NCBI GenBank assembly: GCA_949130495.1
Contig: OX422216.1
Span: 360,988,605 to 361,052,604 of the forward strand
Origin: Sambucus nigra
Lineage: Eukaryota; Streptophyta; Magnoliopsida; Dipsacales; Adoxaceae
Direction of reading: 5' to 3'
DNA: 64,000 nucleotides
The notes beneath the pieces were generated by a model. That model was not told the origin of the DNA, ran no database searches, and saw nothing but the letters and a program-made list of their open reading frames with translations. Each line of letters begins with the position of its first letter. Position 1 is the stretch's first letter. Below are positions 33,313 to 46,074 of the stretch, one piece after another. Position numbers and translations under genes: made by a program.

Positions 33313-36250
33313 ATTTTGCTTGGTGTAACAACAGGGAAGGTTTGTCTCGAATTTGGGCACGTCTTAATAGGGTTGTATCTAATCTTTATTGGATTAATCT
33401 TTTCTCCTTAACTAGAGTGGAACACCTTTATCGTACTGAATCAGACCATAGACCTTTACTCATTAAGATTGACAACCATATGAATAGCTTTCCAAAACCT
33501 TTCAAATTTCAGACTATGTGGACTCACCATCAGAATTTTCTTAATGTTGTATCTCAGTCATGGAACCTTTCTTGTGACGCTCGCCCCATGCAATGTATTA
33601 CCAGTAAATTGTGCAGATTGACAGATGCTCTTAAAGTCTAGAATAAAAATACTTTCCAAAATGTTTTTCAGCAAGTTAAATTGGAGGAAGATGATCTCAC
33701 CAGAGTTGAGCTACAATATGATGTGGCACCATCTCCATCTACCAGACACTCTTATCATAAGGCAAAATTAGAATACTTGCTTCGATCAAAATATGAGTCT
33801 GAATTTTAGAAGAAAAAAACTAGATTCAAATGGGCTAAAGCAGGTGACCATAACTCCAAATTGTTCCATGTTATGCTTCATAAAAAACACTCCGATCTGG
33901 CATTTCATAAAATCACAGATGCTAATGGTACCGTCTTGGAGGGTTAAAACGCTATAGCAGATAATTTTGTTAACCATTTTGAACAGCTCCTTGGCTCTCC
34001 TACCTGCCCTACCTCCTCTAATTACCTGCAGGAGTTTATCCCTTCATTAATCACATTGGATAACAACCTACAATTAAGCTCAGTCCCGAATGAAGCTGAG
34101 ATTAGGAAGACTGTTTTCTCCATGGACAGCCTTAGTACATCTAGACGTGATGGCTTCAATGGGATTTTTTTCCAGATTGCGTGGGATATCATTAAAAAAG
34201 ACTTGATTTGGGCCGTTTAATCCTTTTTCCTCGGCCACAACATCCCTCGTAGTTGGACATCCACTGTCCTCATTCTTATTCCTAAAATTTTTAATCCAAA
34301 ATCTTACAGCGATTACAGACCTATTACTCTATGCAAGTTTTGTTGCAAAATTTTGTCAAAAATTTTGGTTAATAGATTAAATCTTATTCTTCCCAATATT
34401 ATTTCTGAATCTCAATCAGGATTTATCAAAGGGAGGAGAATCTTCGATAACACTCTTCTTTCCCAAGAGCTTATGCAAAACTTCAACACAAATTCTAGAG
34501 GCTCCAATGTTATTTTCAAGTAAGACTTGTCTAAAGCATTCGATCGATTGTCCTGGTTCTTCCTTATAAAAGTGTTGTGTGCTTTTGGCTTTAACGAACC
34601 TATAATTGACATGATTTGGAGGCTTATTTCAAACTGTTGGTACTCCATCTGCATCAATGGGAATTCGATAGGCTTCTTTAAATCTTCTCAATGTGTCCGT
34701 CAAAGCGACCCTCTCTCGCCCGCTCTTTTTGTTATAGCCTCAGAAGTTATATCAAGAGGTCTTCACCATCTCATGATTTCGGGTAATATCAAAAGATTTT
34801 CTCACCGAAGGGGATGCCCTCTCATCTCTTCTCTTTCATTTTTGAATGATTTTCTCATTTTCTCCAATGGCAAGAAATCTTCATTGCAAAACCTAATGAG
34901 TTTTTATCTGCTTTTATAAGCTATTTTAGTCTTCTCACCAACAAAGATAAAAGTTGTTTTTTAGTCCCTTACCACACTAATATTTATAACAAAAATATTA
35001 TCCAAGATATCACGGGATTTACTCGAAAAGTCCTTCCTCTAAAATATTTAGGGCCGCCTCTTTATATTGGCAGGAAAACCAAAGCTATTTTCGATAACAT
35101 TGGGGATAATATTTCTCAAAAAATTAACTATTGGAAGGTAAATTTGTATCTGCAGCTGGCCGTATTATCCTCATCAATAATTTTCTTCACTCTACTTCTT
35201 TTCATCTGTTTGTGTCTCTCCATCTCCAAATATCGGTAACGAATAATATGGAATCCTTATTCAGTAATTTTTTGGGGGGTGGAACATCCATTTCGAGCAG
35301 ACGTCACTGGATCAATTGGCAGCAGGTCTTCCTTCCTCGCAATGAAGGTGGTCTCAGGTTAAGAAGAATTTCAGACAGTTGTGATGCCATGGCATGCAAG
35401 CTATGCTGGAACTTCTATAATTATTATAGTTTGTGGGATAAATTTCTAGAAGCTAAATATGTTATGCTTGATCCATATTTTTAGGGACACTCATCTAGGC
35501 CTTCTTATACATGGATACGCATGCAACATGTTTGGCACACCACGCATGATAATATTTGTTTTGGTGATAATGTTCAATGGATTCCTAACCCATCCGGTTT
35601 TTCTTTTAAATCTACATGGAACTTGATTCGCAATTCATTCTGTTATCAATTTTCATTCTCGTGTATTTGGAATCCTCGGATACAACCAAAAATTTCAACG
35701 TTCATGTGGAAATTTCTTCTTCAAGGAATTCTAATTAAAGAGTATATTAAAAAAAATCATTTCATCTTGCCTTCAATGTGCAGATGTTCTTCCCTCCACA
35801 AAGAAGAAACTCGAGATCATTTGTTTTTTACTAGTGATTTTGCTAAACATATTTGGGCTCACTTTAAATCCTCGATGGACATATATATTCATGCTTCGAA
35901 TCTAAAAGGAAATTTAATTCTTTGGTGGGTCCATTCAGGAGGCAATTCTATCACGAGCATTATGTGTAATATTCTTCCATCCATCATTTGTTGGCATATT
36001 TGGAAAGATGGAAACTCTAATTTTTTTTAGAGTACTCCCGTTAATGCCCAACATTCTATCAAGAATATCAAAGATGATATTTACTTAGCCTTTTTCATCA
36101 AGCCTTATAAGGGATCCATTGCAAGAATATTTCAATCTTTTATTTTAGACTTTAATGTAAAATGCGCTCCAAATATGTACAAGCCACCATGAGAGGGATC
36201 TTCTCTCATTTCAAATAAAAAAATTTCTTCAAAAAAATAAGAAATAAAAA
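33313..36250 (+). mobile_element. 5'-truncated L1-type LINE, inactive
   Basis: Begins inside the endonuclease at CTTGGTGTAAC (WCNNREG; usual block YTWCN), then ESDHRPLLI. The RT runs from about 34020 to 35000 in several frames: DLSKAFDRLSW at 34530, QCVRQSDPLSPALF near 34690 (QGLRQGDPLSP is usual) and FLNDFLIF at about 34835, where the catalytic FADD has become FLND. The region after RT includes WINWQQVFLPRNEGGLRLR, and a zf-RVT domain with W/C/H residues spans 35521-36030. It ends in A-rich sequence with AAATAAAA near 36216-36250. Several in-frame stops and frameshifts exclude activity. ORF1 is lost by 5' truncation, which is usual in LINE retrotransposition. No clear target duplication was seen. 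Confidence 0.88.
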
Positions 36251-37269
36251 TAAAGATACAAATAGTAGTCCCTTGAACATCTTCAATGTTGAAAGAGAAT
36301 GAGTGGGACCTCCTCTAGAAATTTGTTTTTACACGATATCCAAACTAGTCGAACACTAGAAAGTCTTGACTCTGAAAATCCTAATGGTTCTTATATCCAT
36401 AATATTTCAGATAGAGCTTGAATGCTCTCCCAAGTCCTACTAAACCTGGGTATTCACAAAGACCGATCAACCACACCAATATTATAATATGTATCTTAAA
36501 TACATATTGCTTAAGTCAAAACTAAATAGAGTTTCTTCAAACAACTCCATTAAGAAGGCTTCCTCTATGCCATTTTCTAACGTTTGGACTGGTTTGGTTG
36601 CCTCCTGTTTTCTTTGCTCTTACTATAGTTTCCTACAACCTCTTTCTTTGCTCGAGCTAGCTTATGACGCAACTCACGTCATTCTTTACACTCCTTTGTA
36701 GTATCACAAAACGTTGTTGAATGCTCCTCTAGTTTCATTTAATGAGGATAATTATCTCTAATTACATTTTTATCTATAAGCCCCCCACAATACTGTAATG
36801 ACTTAATCCCAAATCCATATCCTACTGCAATAAGATCCAGTTCCATTTAGGTAAATATTTTTCTACCCAAGAACACTATCCTCATACTTTGTGAGAAAAA
36901 TATCTAAGAATTGCATCTTTGTAAACATCAAAATATAAGGTTAACTCATACATTTCCTCATCAACCCCACCAGCATTATGGATTTAATTACACAATACAT
37001 CATAATGGTCATCCTCTGTGAATTGATAAAACACATTGGATATCTGGAAACTTTCACAGTCTCCCAACCTATTTAATTTACAAGAAGTTCCATTCCTCTT
37101 ATAAATATTTTTTTTGTGTGTTTTAGTGTGGGTACTTAAAAGACTCCACAGATGTGTGGGATCATTTGAAATTCCACCAAAAAGTTTCTTATAAAACTAT
37201 AAGACCTGTATAAATAACTAATTTTCGTGCCCTGGTTTCCCGAGTGCGAGATTTATTATAATATAAATA
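36251..37269. other. Unidentified region with a decayed coding stretch on the minus strand
   Basis: Between 37088 and 36882 a minus-strand frame has one stop in about 68 codons and looks like real protein: KLNRLGDCESFQISNVFYQF, then VDEEMYELTLYFDVYKDAIL, ending RYFSHKV. I do not recognise the family. A 70-codon plus-strand frame at 36489-36701 shows no domain. The rest is AT-rich. A phrase like TATCCAAACTAGTCGAAC near 36342 resembles the Helitron 5' end weakly. Confidence 0.35.
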
Positions 37270-38438
37270 CTAGTTTTTAGCCCCGCACGTTGCGCCAGCT
37301 CTTTATAGCTATTGTTATATAGAGTAAGTATTATGTGCATTCAAGCTTTGTCGATAGGACAGGTGGAACCATTATTATTGGTATAAGATATTAGAATACC
37401 AAAAAAAACGCATTGCTTGTAACGTCCGCAACTTATTCTTTTTCCCTTAAACCCAATGGCGTCTATAATTGAGTTCCCAATAATAAGAAACAAACTCAAA
37501 TCATTACACATATTTGTATTTTCATGGGTTCTTTAAAAGTAATGAAAATCCTTTGCATAAAAAATAACTTTTACTTTTAAATTCCATTAAATTGCATTGA
37601 ATATGAATCCAAATAACCTTATTTGTCATCGACTGTTATTTTGAAATAATTGGGGACTCAGACTATATAGTACGTATGTTATTTGTAATAACATTTTTTG
37701 TTGAAAAAAACTATCTAATTAACCTTTTTGGATCCTTTTCTATTGATTTTTAAACCTGCTGAAAATGTGTTGTAACCAAAGCTTAATGTGATGTCTGAAA
37801 AAAATTCAAGACACTAAATTAATGTTTTCTTCAATCAACGCTAAAAAATCTAATAATGGATAAAACACAACTATCAAACTTATACATCTACTATAAAAAA
37901 GAATGCAAAATCTATACAAATGCATTAGGAAATACTAAAGTATAAACAATGTTAACTCAAATAATACTTTAAAGATGTAAGTACCCTCATAGAACTATAT
38001 ATGTATAACAAAAAAAAGGTGATATAAATAGAATATCAAACGGACTATGTAAAAGAGGGCATTTAAAAATTTACCAAAAAACTAAAACAAACACAAAATT
38101 TATGTGGATCACAAAATCCAAAACATTAAAACGTCTCAAAACATTTAACAACAACCATCATGCACCTTTAGGAGAAAACAATAACCCACATTAGGTATTG
38201 ATGGTGATCCTATGTTGAAGTGGGAATGGGCTATTTAAATAGCAACGTGAAGAGATGATTAGGATCATGTATTTGCTCGAAACCTTTGAATTTTTGCATA
38301 TGAGTAGGGATGAAGAGAGAACGATAAATGGGAAGGTCTGATTTGAGAGAGAAAGTATACTATAGGAAGGGAATAAGAACACACTATATAATTGACTTAC
38401 TTGAGTCTATATTATATAGTAGTTCCAACTAGTTTGGA
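37270..38438 (-). mobile_element. Non-autonomous Helitron candidate
   Basis: On the minus strand the 3' end has GCGCAACGTGC, a short imperfect GC-rich hairpin, then GGGGCTAAAAA and CTAG, followed by T. The 5' end is TCCAAACTAGTTGGAACTAC after A. Insertion between A and T, TC at the start, CTRR at the end and a hairpin 10-12 bp before it are the Helitron signature. The 1169-bp body is AT-rich with no Rep/helicase gene. A near-identical 5' end occurs at 31086. Confidence 0.55.
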
Positions 38439-38769
38439 TATCGAGACAAACTAGGTTAGTTTTTATGAGTTGCTCTATCTCTCAAAGGTTCAAAGCAGAA
38501 TGAAGAAATCGAGTCCAAGAAACCTCAAGATCAACCTAAAGGGGAGTTAATTATACCTTATAACCACTATAGGACACTTACACCGCATATTATTCAGTTC
38601 CTATGTGCATATCTTGATTTATCCACGTTAACTATATTTTAAAATCAAGTCAATTCCTTTATTACCTTTTTAAAGGATTTTCAATAATTTTTGGAATTAT
38701 TAAAATTTTGTTTTAAAAGTGTTAGGGTTAAAAGTTGGAATTTGCTAAATGTTTTTATTCATTAAAAAT
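38439..38769. other. Spacer without recognised features
   Basis: AT-rich, no open frame or repeat supported. Confidence 0.4.
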
Positions 38770-39182
38770 TGTGTTGGGTAGAATCTCAAAGCGCTAGAGA
38801 ATTCAAGGGGGAAATTTAGAATATGTTTAACACACATTTTTTAGCCATTAACAATTCAAACACATGTTGGCACCTAAACAGATGATTTTGTGTTTTCTCT
38901 AAGACACATACGTTATATGAAATATCAGCTCTTGGATAAACCTTATCGACGATATGCATGTTATTAGAATCAATCCATGAGCAACCAATTTTAACCAATC
39001 AGCATTAGTTATTCCCACCACTCATATTAAACCGTTAGATTGACAGTTGACTGGTCAAAGTTAATCTCAGCCATAGGAATTCCCCAGTAGTTAGAGATCC
39101 TTCCTGAGCATCTATATAAACCCATCCAGTCTCATCCATTTGAGACTTTTGGCCTTCGTCCAAATAGAGAGAGATAAGAGAG

Positions 39183-39225
<43 letters not shown>

Positions 39226-40403
39226 AACCCTAATATTTGTAGCTCAACCTCTGTGTGCTTTCCCTTTATCCAAACACTAAAACCTTCATAGTTTCATACA
39301 CCAAAAAACCTAAATCTTGAGCGTTAGATCCATTTAGAGTTTCTGTGAGGTTGGTGTTGGATTTTTTCAACTATTGAAAACCTCTTCAAGTCTTAGTTTC
39401 TCACAGAACTCGTCTCTAAGAGAATCTTGAGTTTCACTGTTAAAACTTGAGTTTTTCTAAAAGATAAAAATCACATGTTTATATTTTTTTACTCTTTTTT
39501 TGGTCTTTTATTATAGATCCTTTATGTTTCAAGAAATTTTATAATAGAAACTTTTGTATTTCAAGGTTATATCAGATCTCTAGAACGTTTGTGTTTCTTC
39601 CTTTAAATTTCACGATTTGTGAAATAAATGTGTACAAAAAATAAATGGAAACACATAGGACATTGGCTAGTTTATAAAAAAGGTTGTTTTGTAGATCTAA
39701 TTTTGAGAAATAAGTTACTTGTCAAAATAATTTGAATCAGTATCTGGATGTCATATATAATATCTTGATTTATAGGAATGTGTCTGTATAAATATTTTGA
39801 GAGTGAGAGTTACATAAATCTTCATTTAGTGCACATCACAATCACATTCTCACACACGAACACTTAGTCACACTGGTTCTGTTTGAGAAACTTGGAAATT
39901 AAAAGAGTTACTGGAATAAAAAATCAAAGAAAAGGATATCAAGGAAAAAGCAAAGAAGTAACCAGAGAAGATCAGTTCTACTCAGGAAACCTTTGGAGTG
40001 GAGTAGGTCATGTAGGTATAACAATGAACTTATATTTAAGATCTTTATGTCCTTGCTTAAGTGTTCTAACTTGAATCTTTATTTTAGTGGATTTTTGGTT
40101 TGTTTCGTAGAGGGTACTGTGGATGTTTCCCTTGATTAAGGGTTTTACCATGTTGAATACATGTGTTCATTACTTTGAATGTTCCTAATTTCTGTTGTGA
40201 TTTGTACTGCATGCTAAACTTTGTAGACATTTTTTTATTTTTAAAACCTAAGGTAATCAACTACCAAATTCAGACTACATATTCAGAAAACAATTTTAAA
40301 CACATCTTGTGTTATAAATCGAAAAGTGTTTTGTCAAAAAAGTTTTTTCGGAGTTTACTTAACTTATAACATTTTGATATTAATCTAGTAAACAGTTTTC
40401 ACA
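38770..40403 (+). repeat. 5' LTR of the interrupted copia element
   Basis: Right edge TTTTCACA at 40403, two bases before the PBS. Left edge TGTGTTGGG at 38770 is chosen because it pairs with CACA at the other end. A start at TGTTTAACAC (38824), preceded by the purine tract CAAGGGGGAAATTTAG, is a second possibility. TATA-like CTATATAAACCC is near 39112-39122, and a (GA)n run lies at 39187-39223. No partner LTR is available for comparison. Confidence 0.65.
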
Positions 40404-40405
40404 AG

Positions 40406-40419
40406 TGGTATCAGAGAAG
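40406..40419 (+). other. Primer-binding site, initiator Met tRNA
   Basis: TGGTATCAGAGAAG, matching the first 11 bases of the standard primer site. Confidence 0.85.
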
Positions 40420-40504
40420 GACCATTGCTTTTGTGATCCTAAAAATAAACAATTGTTTTTGAAATTTCTTTCAAAAAGTTCTGAATATGGAATAAAGATT
40501 TGAG

Positions 40505-42352
40505 ATGTTAGGTAACATTTCCAGACCACCACTATTTGACGAAAATAACTTTTCATACTGGAAAGTATGAATGGTTTCTTTCATTCAAGGAACCCTTGGT
40601 GATGATGTCTGGGATATGATTGAAAATGGTTATGAACATCCTACTAAGGCTACGTCTGACACTGATCCAACAAGGATTAAGAAACTTCTTAGTGAATTTA
40701 CTACGATAGAGAAAAATAAGTCCCTAGATAATAACAAAGGCAAGAATGCCATTTTTATGTCTATTAATGATCACGAATTAGAAGAATATCCATATGTTCT
40801 ACTTTTAAAGAGGCGTGGGACACTCTTGTCATTGCTCACGAAGGTGATGAAAGAGTTAAGGCAGGAAAAACTCAAATGCTTTTCCAGCAATACAACCCCC
40901 TGATAATGGATGACAATGAATCCTTTGACAATTTCTGCATTAGGTTAACTGATATTTTCACAAAACTTCATGCAAATGGTATACCCTATAGTAGAAAGGA
41001 AATTGTTCAAAAGATTCTAGGTCATTGCCTTCTAAATTTGACAATAAGAGATATGCCATTGAAGAAATGGACGACCCTAATATGACTCCTGAATTGCTTA
41101 GTAGTAAACTAAGAATTGTAGAATTAGAGTTAGACTTCAAGAAGCAACTGACCAGACAGAACAATAAACCCTCTAGTTCTAATGTTGTGTTTTCATCTAA
41201 TATGCAAGTCCCTAAAATAAGTTCTTTGAACTTTGACACTGACTGTATTGTTGACTGTGATTTATATGACCTTGACAATCAAATATCTCTTATGAGCAAG
41301 CATTTCAAAAAGATTCTCAAATTCAGAAATGCAGTAACCTCAAAACAAGGCAAGTCCAATTATCAAGGTAATTAAACTTGAAAACCTCATGACAAAGACA
41401 ATTCCAAACACTCATAAGACAATAAAAGGACTTATGACAATAACCGACCTAAGATAGACTCGAAAGACGTGAAATGTCTGGCATAGATGAGGTAAAATGG
41501 GACTTTATGCTAGCAAAAGCCCAACTAATTTTAGCAACAGTAACAAGGCTAATATGTGTTAAATATGGGACAACTCTAGTCATTCTGATGAAGATGAAAC
41601 AGAGTCAACCAAGAATGATGAGTATTGGATGTCTTTATTTTCCAAGATTATACATAATGATGATGATTTATGCTTACTTACTCATGAATCTGTAATCCAA
41701 GTTGTTGATGATGCTAAAACTACTTGTGGTAATAGTGCTCCCATTTCTATTGGAAATAATCTAAGCGTGAGTCAAAGCTTTAATATTGTCGATGAACTGA
41801 ACGTGTGTGTGAGTCTAAAAGAACCAAGTAATGCTTTAGGGGACACTTCACAAAACACACTTAGCGAGTCTGATGATGATCAACCTGATTTACATGAGTT
41901 ATACATGAAAACGATTAAGAAGAGTGGCCACCTTGAAAAAATGATAAAATCATTAACTGATCGTATCAATTTACTTAATCATACCGTTAGGAAGAATACT
42001 GAAGATTATAATACCCAGTGTATTGCCCATGAGACTAAGATTGAAGAATTTGCCTTAAAAATAAAAGATTCGTCTAAGAAAAATCATAACTTTGAACAAA
42101 AGTATAAGGCAACCATTATTGAACTAGAAGAGTCTAAGCAAACGATCTCAAATGTGTTTAAAAAATGTCAACACTTTGAAACCCAAGATAAATCTTATGA
42201 GGAAATTGTTGCTGGAAGAAAATTTGACTCTAAAAATAACTTTAGCCTAGGTTTTGGAGAAATAGTGCACACCAGTAAGACCAAAGTTTCTCCTCAAAAT
42301 GTTACTTTTATTAAACAAGTCCAAACTTATCCTACGGTTCAGAAAGGGTAAT
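40505..42352 (+). pseudogene. gag: Copia GAG remnant with C-terminal coiled coil
   Basis: ATG at 40505 begins the capsid block RPPLFDENNFSYWKV, with a stop directly after it. The same frame continues (GTLGDDVWDMIENGYEHP), and after frame changes near 40890 and 41050 further capsid pieces follow (DDNESFDNFCIRLTDIF). The zinc knuckle expected near 41470-41510 is destroyed by stops. The part from 41629 to 42352 is an open coiled-coil-rich segment (ESDDDQPDLHELYMKTIKK), as in Sirevirus gags. Confidence 0.8.
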
Positions 42353-42889
42353 CCAGTCCTAAAGTCTCTCAAGCAACACATGATTAGTATAATCAACAAC
42401 CTAACTCAAATGGTAAATCCAAATACGTTTGTCAACCCGTTAGAGACCAAAGACAAAAACTTCAGACCGGTGACAATTGTACAACTATACCCAATTGAGA
42501 CAAACCCATCTTCAAAGACTTTAGCAATATAGTAAATTCCTACGCCCATTAGTACTATTCTTACTGCGACGTTTTTAACCACACTTTGGAACAATGTTTT
42601 TAGAAAAAGATATATACACCCACCTACCTTAACTTTAACTATTCTAAGAAAGGAAGAAATAATCATGTTCTCCCTAGATAGGCCACAAACAACTCTAGCT
42701 ATAAAAAGAAAAGGGGAGGGTCCAAGACTAGGAAAAAAACATTTAGAAAGACCCATCAAACCTTTTTTAAATCAAAAGGCCATAAAACTATCGAACTCGG
42801 TCTATTTGAATTTGAAAAAGATGATCTAATAACCCAGCTCAAGTGCAATATTTTCATTTTTGCTTTAAAAGCAAAACACGCTTCAACTC

Positions 42890-45184
42890 GGTGGTATTTA
42901 GGCTCCGGATGTTCTAAACATATGACTGGGGATGAACCCAAATTGAAAAACAAGACAAACTTCCTCGATGGTAGTGTCATATTTGGAGATGGTGTTTCAT
43001 CTCAGATCATAGGTAAGGGAACATTAAGTGAGAATGGGCTTCCTGATCTAAATGATGTTCTTTTAGTTAAACGCTTCAAAGTTAATCTCTTAAGCGTATC
43101 CCAATTATGTGATTCCAATCATAATGTTAATTTTTCAAAAACTGATTGTAAAATTATTGGTGAAAAAGGAAACTGTATATTGACAGGAAACAAAACTCAG
43201 GAAAACTGTTACACAGTAATTCCTAAGTATTAGTCTTGCCATGTTAACAGATAAGAAGATTCTGATCTTTGTCACAATAGATTGGGACATATGAATTTTG
43301 ATAATCTTAGAAGATTATGCTCCCAATAAATAATTAGAGCTTTACCCAAAATCAAAAATTCTTTTCATCCGGTATGTGGACCATGTCAGGAAGGAAAAAA
43401 TAAGTAAATCCCCTAATAAGAAAGTTAAGGATGTCTTGACCGTAAAACCTTTAGAAATTATCCATATAGACCTCATGGGTCCCTCAAGGACTGTTAGTTT
43501 CTGTGGAAATAGTTATATCCTAGTTATAGTAGATGACTATATTCGATATACTTGGGTTGCATCTATGAAACAAAAATCAAATAACTTCGGTGAATTCTTA
43601 AAAATCCTTTGGAAAATAGAGAACGAGAAGGATGACCAAGTGTGTCGTATTAGAAGTGACAGAGGTGGAGTCTTCAAAGACTCTGGTCTTACTGAATATT
43701 TCGTAGCCCATGGCTATAAACACGAGTTTAGTGCTCCCAAAACACCCTAACAAAATGGCATCGTTGAACATAAGAATAACCTTTACAAGAGATGGCTAAG
43801 GTTATGCTACACGCTAAAAGTTTTCCTAGATATTTTTGGGTAAAAGTCGTTCAAACCGCGAGTCATATAATTAATCGTGTATATCTTAGAAAAAATTCCA
43901 AGCATTCCCCTTATGAAATTTGGTTCCACAAAAACTTAAAACATTTTAAAACCTTTGGGAGTACTTGATATGTTCGTAAAGATAGAGAAAAACTTTCAAA
44001 ATTTGACACTTGAGGAGAGAAAGGAATATTTCTTGTTTATTCCCAAAACAGTAGGGTTTTTCATGTTTTCAGCAATCGAACCAAAACCATTATGGAATCA
44101 TTTAATGTGATTGTAGATGATACTAGTGTAGGGAGTAGTGTCTGTTAATCAGTGCCACCAATTGAGGTTGAACCAAATTTTATAATTGAACCCTGACAAA
44201 ACACTAACTTACTACCACCCGAGAATCCTTCTGTACCCACTTGGGTTTCTAAAGACCATCCAATTGAAACTGTAGTTGGTAATACTTCTAATCCTATTAA
44301 AACAAGATCCCAACTTCAAAATGTGGCACAATTTGCATGTTTGGTTTACCTTTAGGAACCTAAAAATTTAAATGATGCCCTTTCTGAGTCATTCTCGATC
44401 AATGCTATGCAAGAAGAGCTTGTCCAATTTTAGAGTCACGATGCGTGGTATCTTGTTCCCAAGATAAAAGACTCGAAGGTTATCGGCACATGATGGATTT
44501 TTAAAAATAAAGCAGATGAAATTGGGGAGGTCATTAGAAATAAAGCTAGGTTGGTAGCTCAAGGTTACTCGCAAATAGAGGGAATTGACTTCGATGGAAC
44601 TTTTGCACATGTTACACATCTTCAGTCAGTTCATCTCCTCCTTGCCATATCATGTCACCTGCAATTCAAATTATTCTAAATGGATGTTAAGTCCACATTT
44701 TTAAAAGGAATTTTCATTGAGGAGGTATACGTAGAAAAACCCAAAGAATTTGTACATCCATCACACCCAGAGTATGTCTTTAGGATTAAGAAAGCCTTAT
44801 ATGGTTTGAAACAAGATCCTAGATCTTGGTATGAGAGAGTGTATACATTTCTAGTCTCTCGTGGATTTGTCCGAGGCAAAAATGATCAAACCTTATTCAT
44901 TAGGAATGAAGGCAAATATGTTTTAATCACACAAGTGCATGTTAACAATATAATATTTGGATCCACTTGTTCTAAACAAGTTAAGAATTTTTTTGATATC
45001 AGGCATGCAGAATTTTAGATGTCACTTATGGGTGAACTTCAATATTTTTTAGGCCTACAAGTAAAACAATGTAATTATGGCCTATTTATCACTCGATCCA
45101 AATATGCTGCAGAACTTGTTAAAAAATTCGTCTTAGAAAACGCTAAACCTTCTAGAACCCCATCAGTATGTCAACAAAACTATC
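42890..45184 (+). pseudogene. pol: Copia POL remnant: protease, integrase, partial reverse transcriptase
   Basis: The protease core reads GSGCSKHMTG at 42901-42930, where the family has DSGCSxHMTG, so the catalytic Asp is Gly. GAG-pre-integrase zinc residues (HNRLGH, then CGPC) lie near 43270-43385. The integrase core keeps its first two acidic residues in IHIDLMGP (about 43460) and IRSDRGGVF (about 43650), and the glutamate in NGIVEHKN lies after a stop. RT from 44390 has NKARLVAQGYSQIEGIDF, MDVKSTFLKG and KKALYGLKQDPRSWYERV. The active-site YVDD is HVNN at 44938-44949, so both catalytic aspartates are lost. It ends in ENAKPSRTPS near 45165, just before the Tat insertion. Confidence 0.88.
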
Positions 45185-45304
45185 TATAAACACCCCATTC
45201 TAGTACCCCATAAACTCTCCTTAGGTCCCTAGCACCTCCTTTCATCGCTACAAACCTAAGTCATACCCCGAGTAGTGACAAAGATGCCATCGGGCACTCC
45301 CAAG

Positions 45305-45960
45305 ATCCGTTTGACCAAAAATCAAACTCTTCAGCTCAACTGAGACTGATTGAATCCTCAAAGGTCACTAAAACACCTTTCCAATGGTCTGACCAGTGCA
45401 TGATTATGACTTACGGTGCAGAAGAATGACCCATTTTCCCCCGAAACTTGATCAGGAGGCCACCGAATGCTCTCAGGCTCTATTTGACCAAAGTCAACTC
45501 TTCAGCTCATCTGAGACTGAATGAATCTTCAAAGGTCACTAAAACCCCTTTCCAACGGTCCACCCCGTGTAGGATTCTAACTTACGGTACGGACGAACGA
45601 TCCATTTTACTTTAAAAGGTCACCAAATGCTTCCAAGCCTAGTTGACAAAAGTCAACTCCGCGAACCAAGTCAAACTCTTTGGAATTTCTAAGTAAATCT
45701 CCTAACCTTTCCAACAGTCCACCCCGTGCACGATTCTAACTTACCATGCGGACGAATGATCCATTTGCGTCCGATGATCCCCCATCTAAAGGACCGACGA
45801 GCGCTTCCAACCCACATTTGACCCAAAGTCAACTCTCAGAACTGGGATCAGTCCCAAATACTTTCGAAGGTCTCTAAAGTACCTTTCCAAAGGCTTTCCC
45901 CATTCATGATTTGGATCAACGGTTTGCGTTCTACGACCAATTTTCTGAAGGAACCTAAAA
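45305..45960 (+). repeat. Four U3 subrepeats of about 165-180 bp with inverted W-box pairs
   Basis: Each unit has TTTGACC or GTTGACA with a nearby GTCAA, then a CTTTCCAA(T/C)GGTC block, then CCCCGTGCA with GATTCTGACTTA and CGGACGAA. TTGAC/GTCAA pairs are at 45484-45497, 45643-45656 and 45818-45832. The first unit (45311) has TTGAC with ATCAA. The same four units recur in the 3' LTR (about 61485-62120). TTGAC is the core of the WRKY-binding W-box. Confidence 0.75.
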
Positions 45961-46066
45961 AAGACTGCCAAATGGCAGGTTCCAAACCCTTCCTATCGAT
46001 AGTGTGCCTAAAAACACCTGATGATTGGAAGGTATAGGACTATGCCAATCATCAATTATCTGGGCC

Positions 46067-46074
46067 TATAAAAA
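46067..46074 (+). promoter_or_regulatory. TATA box of the Tat LTR promoter
   Basis: GGGCCTATAAAAAGG context. The 3' LTR has the identical box at 62237-62244. It lies about 100 bp downstream of the W-box subrepeats. Confidence 0.75.

Larger units (their letters stand above)
38770..45184 (+). mobile_element. Sirevirus-like Ty1/copia element, decayed and interrupted
   Basis: Order on the plus strand: LTR, PBS, gag with coiled coil, protease, integrase, RT. This is the copia gene order. It is broken by many stops and cut inside the RNase H region at 45184 by the Tat element. The remaining RNase H and the 3' LTR should lie to the right of the window's end. It is unrelated in LTR sequence to the two copia elements at 16-28 kb. 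Confidence 0.85.

Noticed and set aside
33295..36268. Possible LINE target duplication ATACAAGAATATAGT versus ATACAAATAGTAGT
   Set aside because: The two are not the same length or sequence, and AT-rich flanks give such matches by chance.
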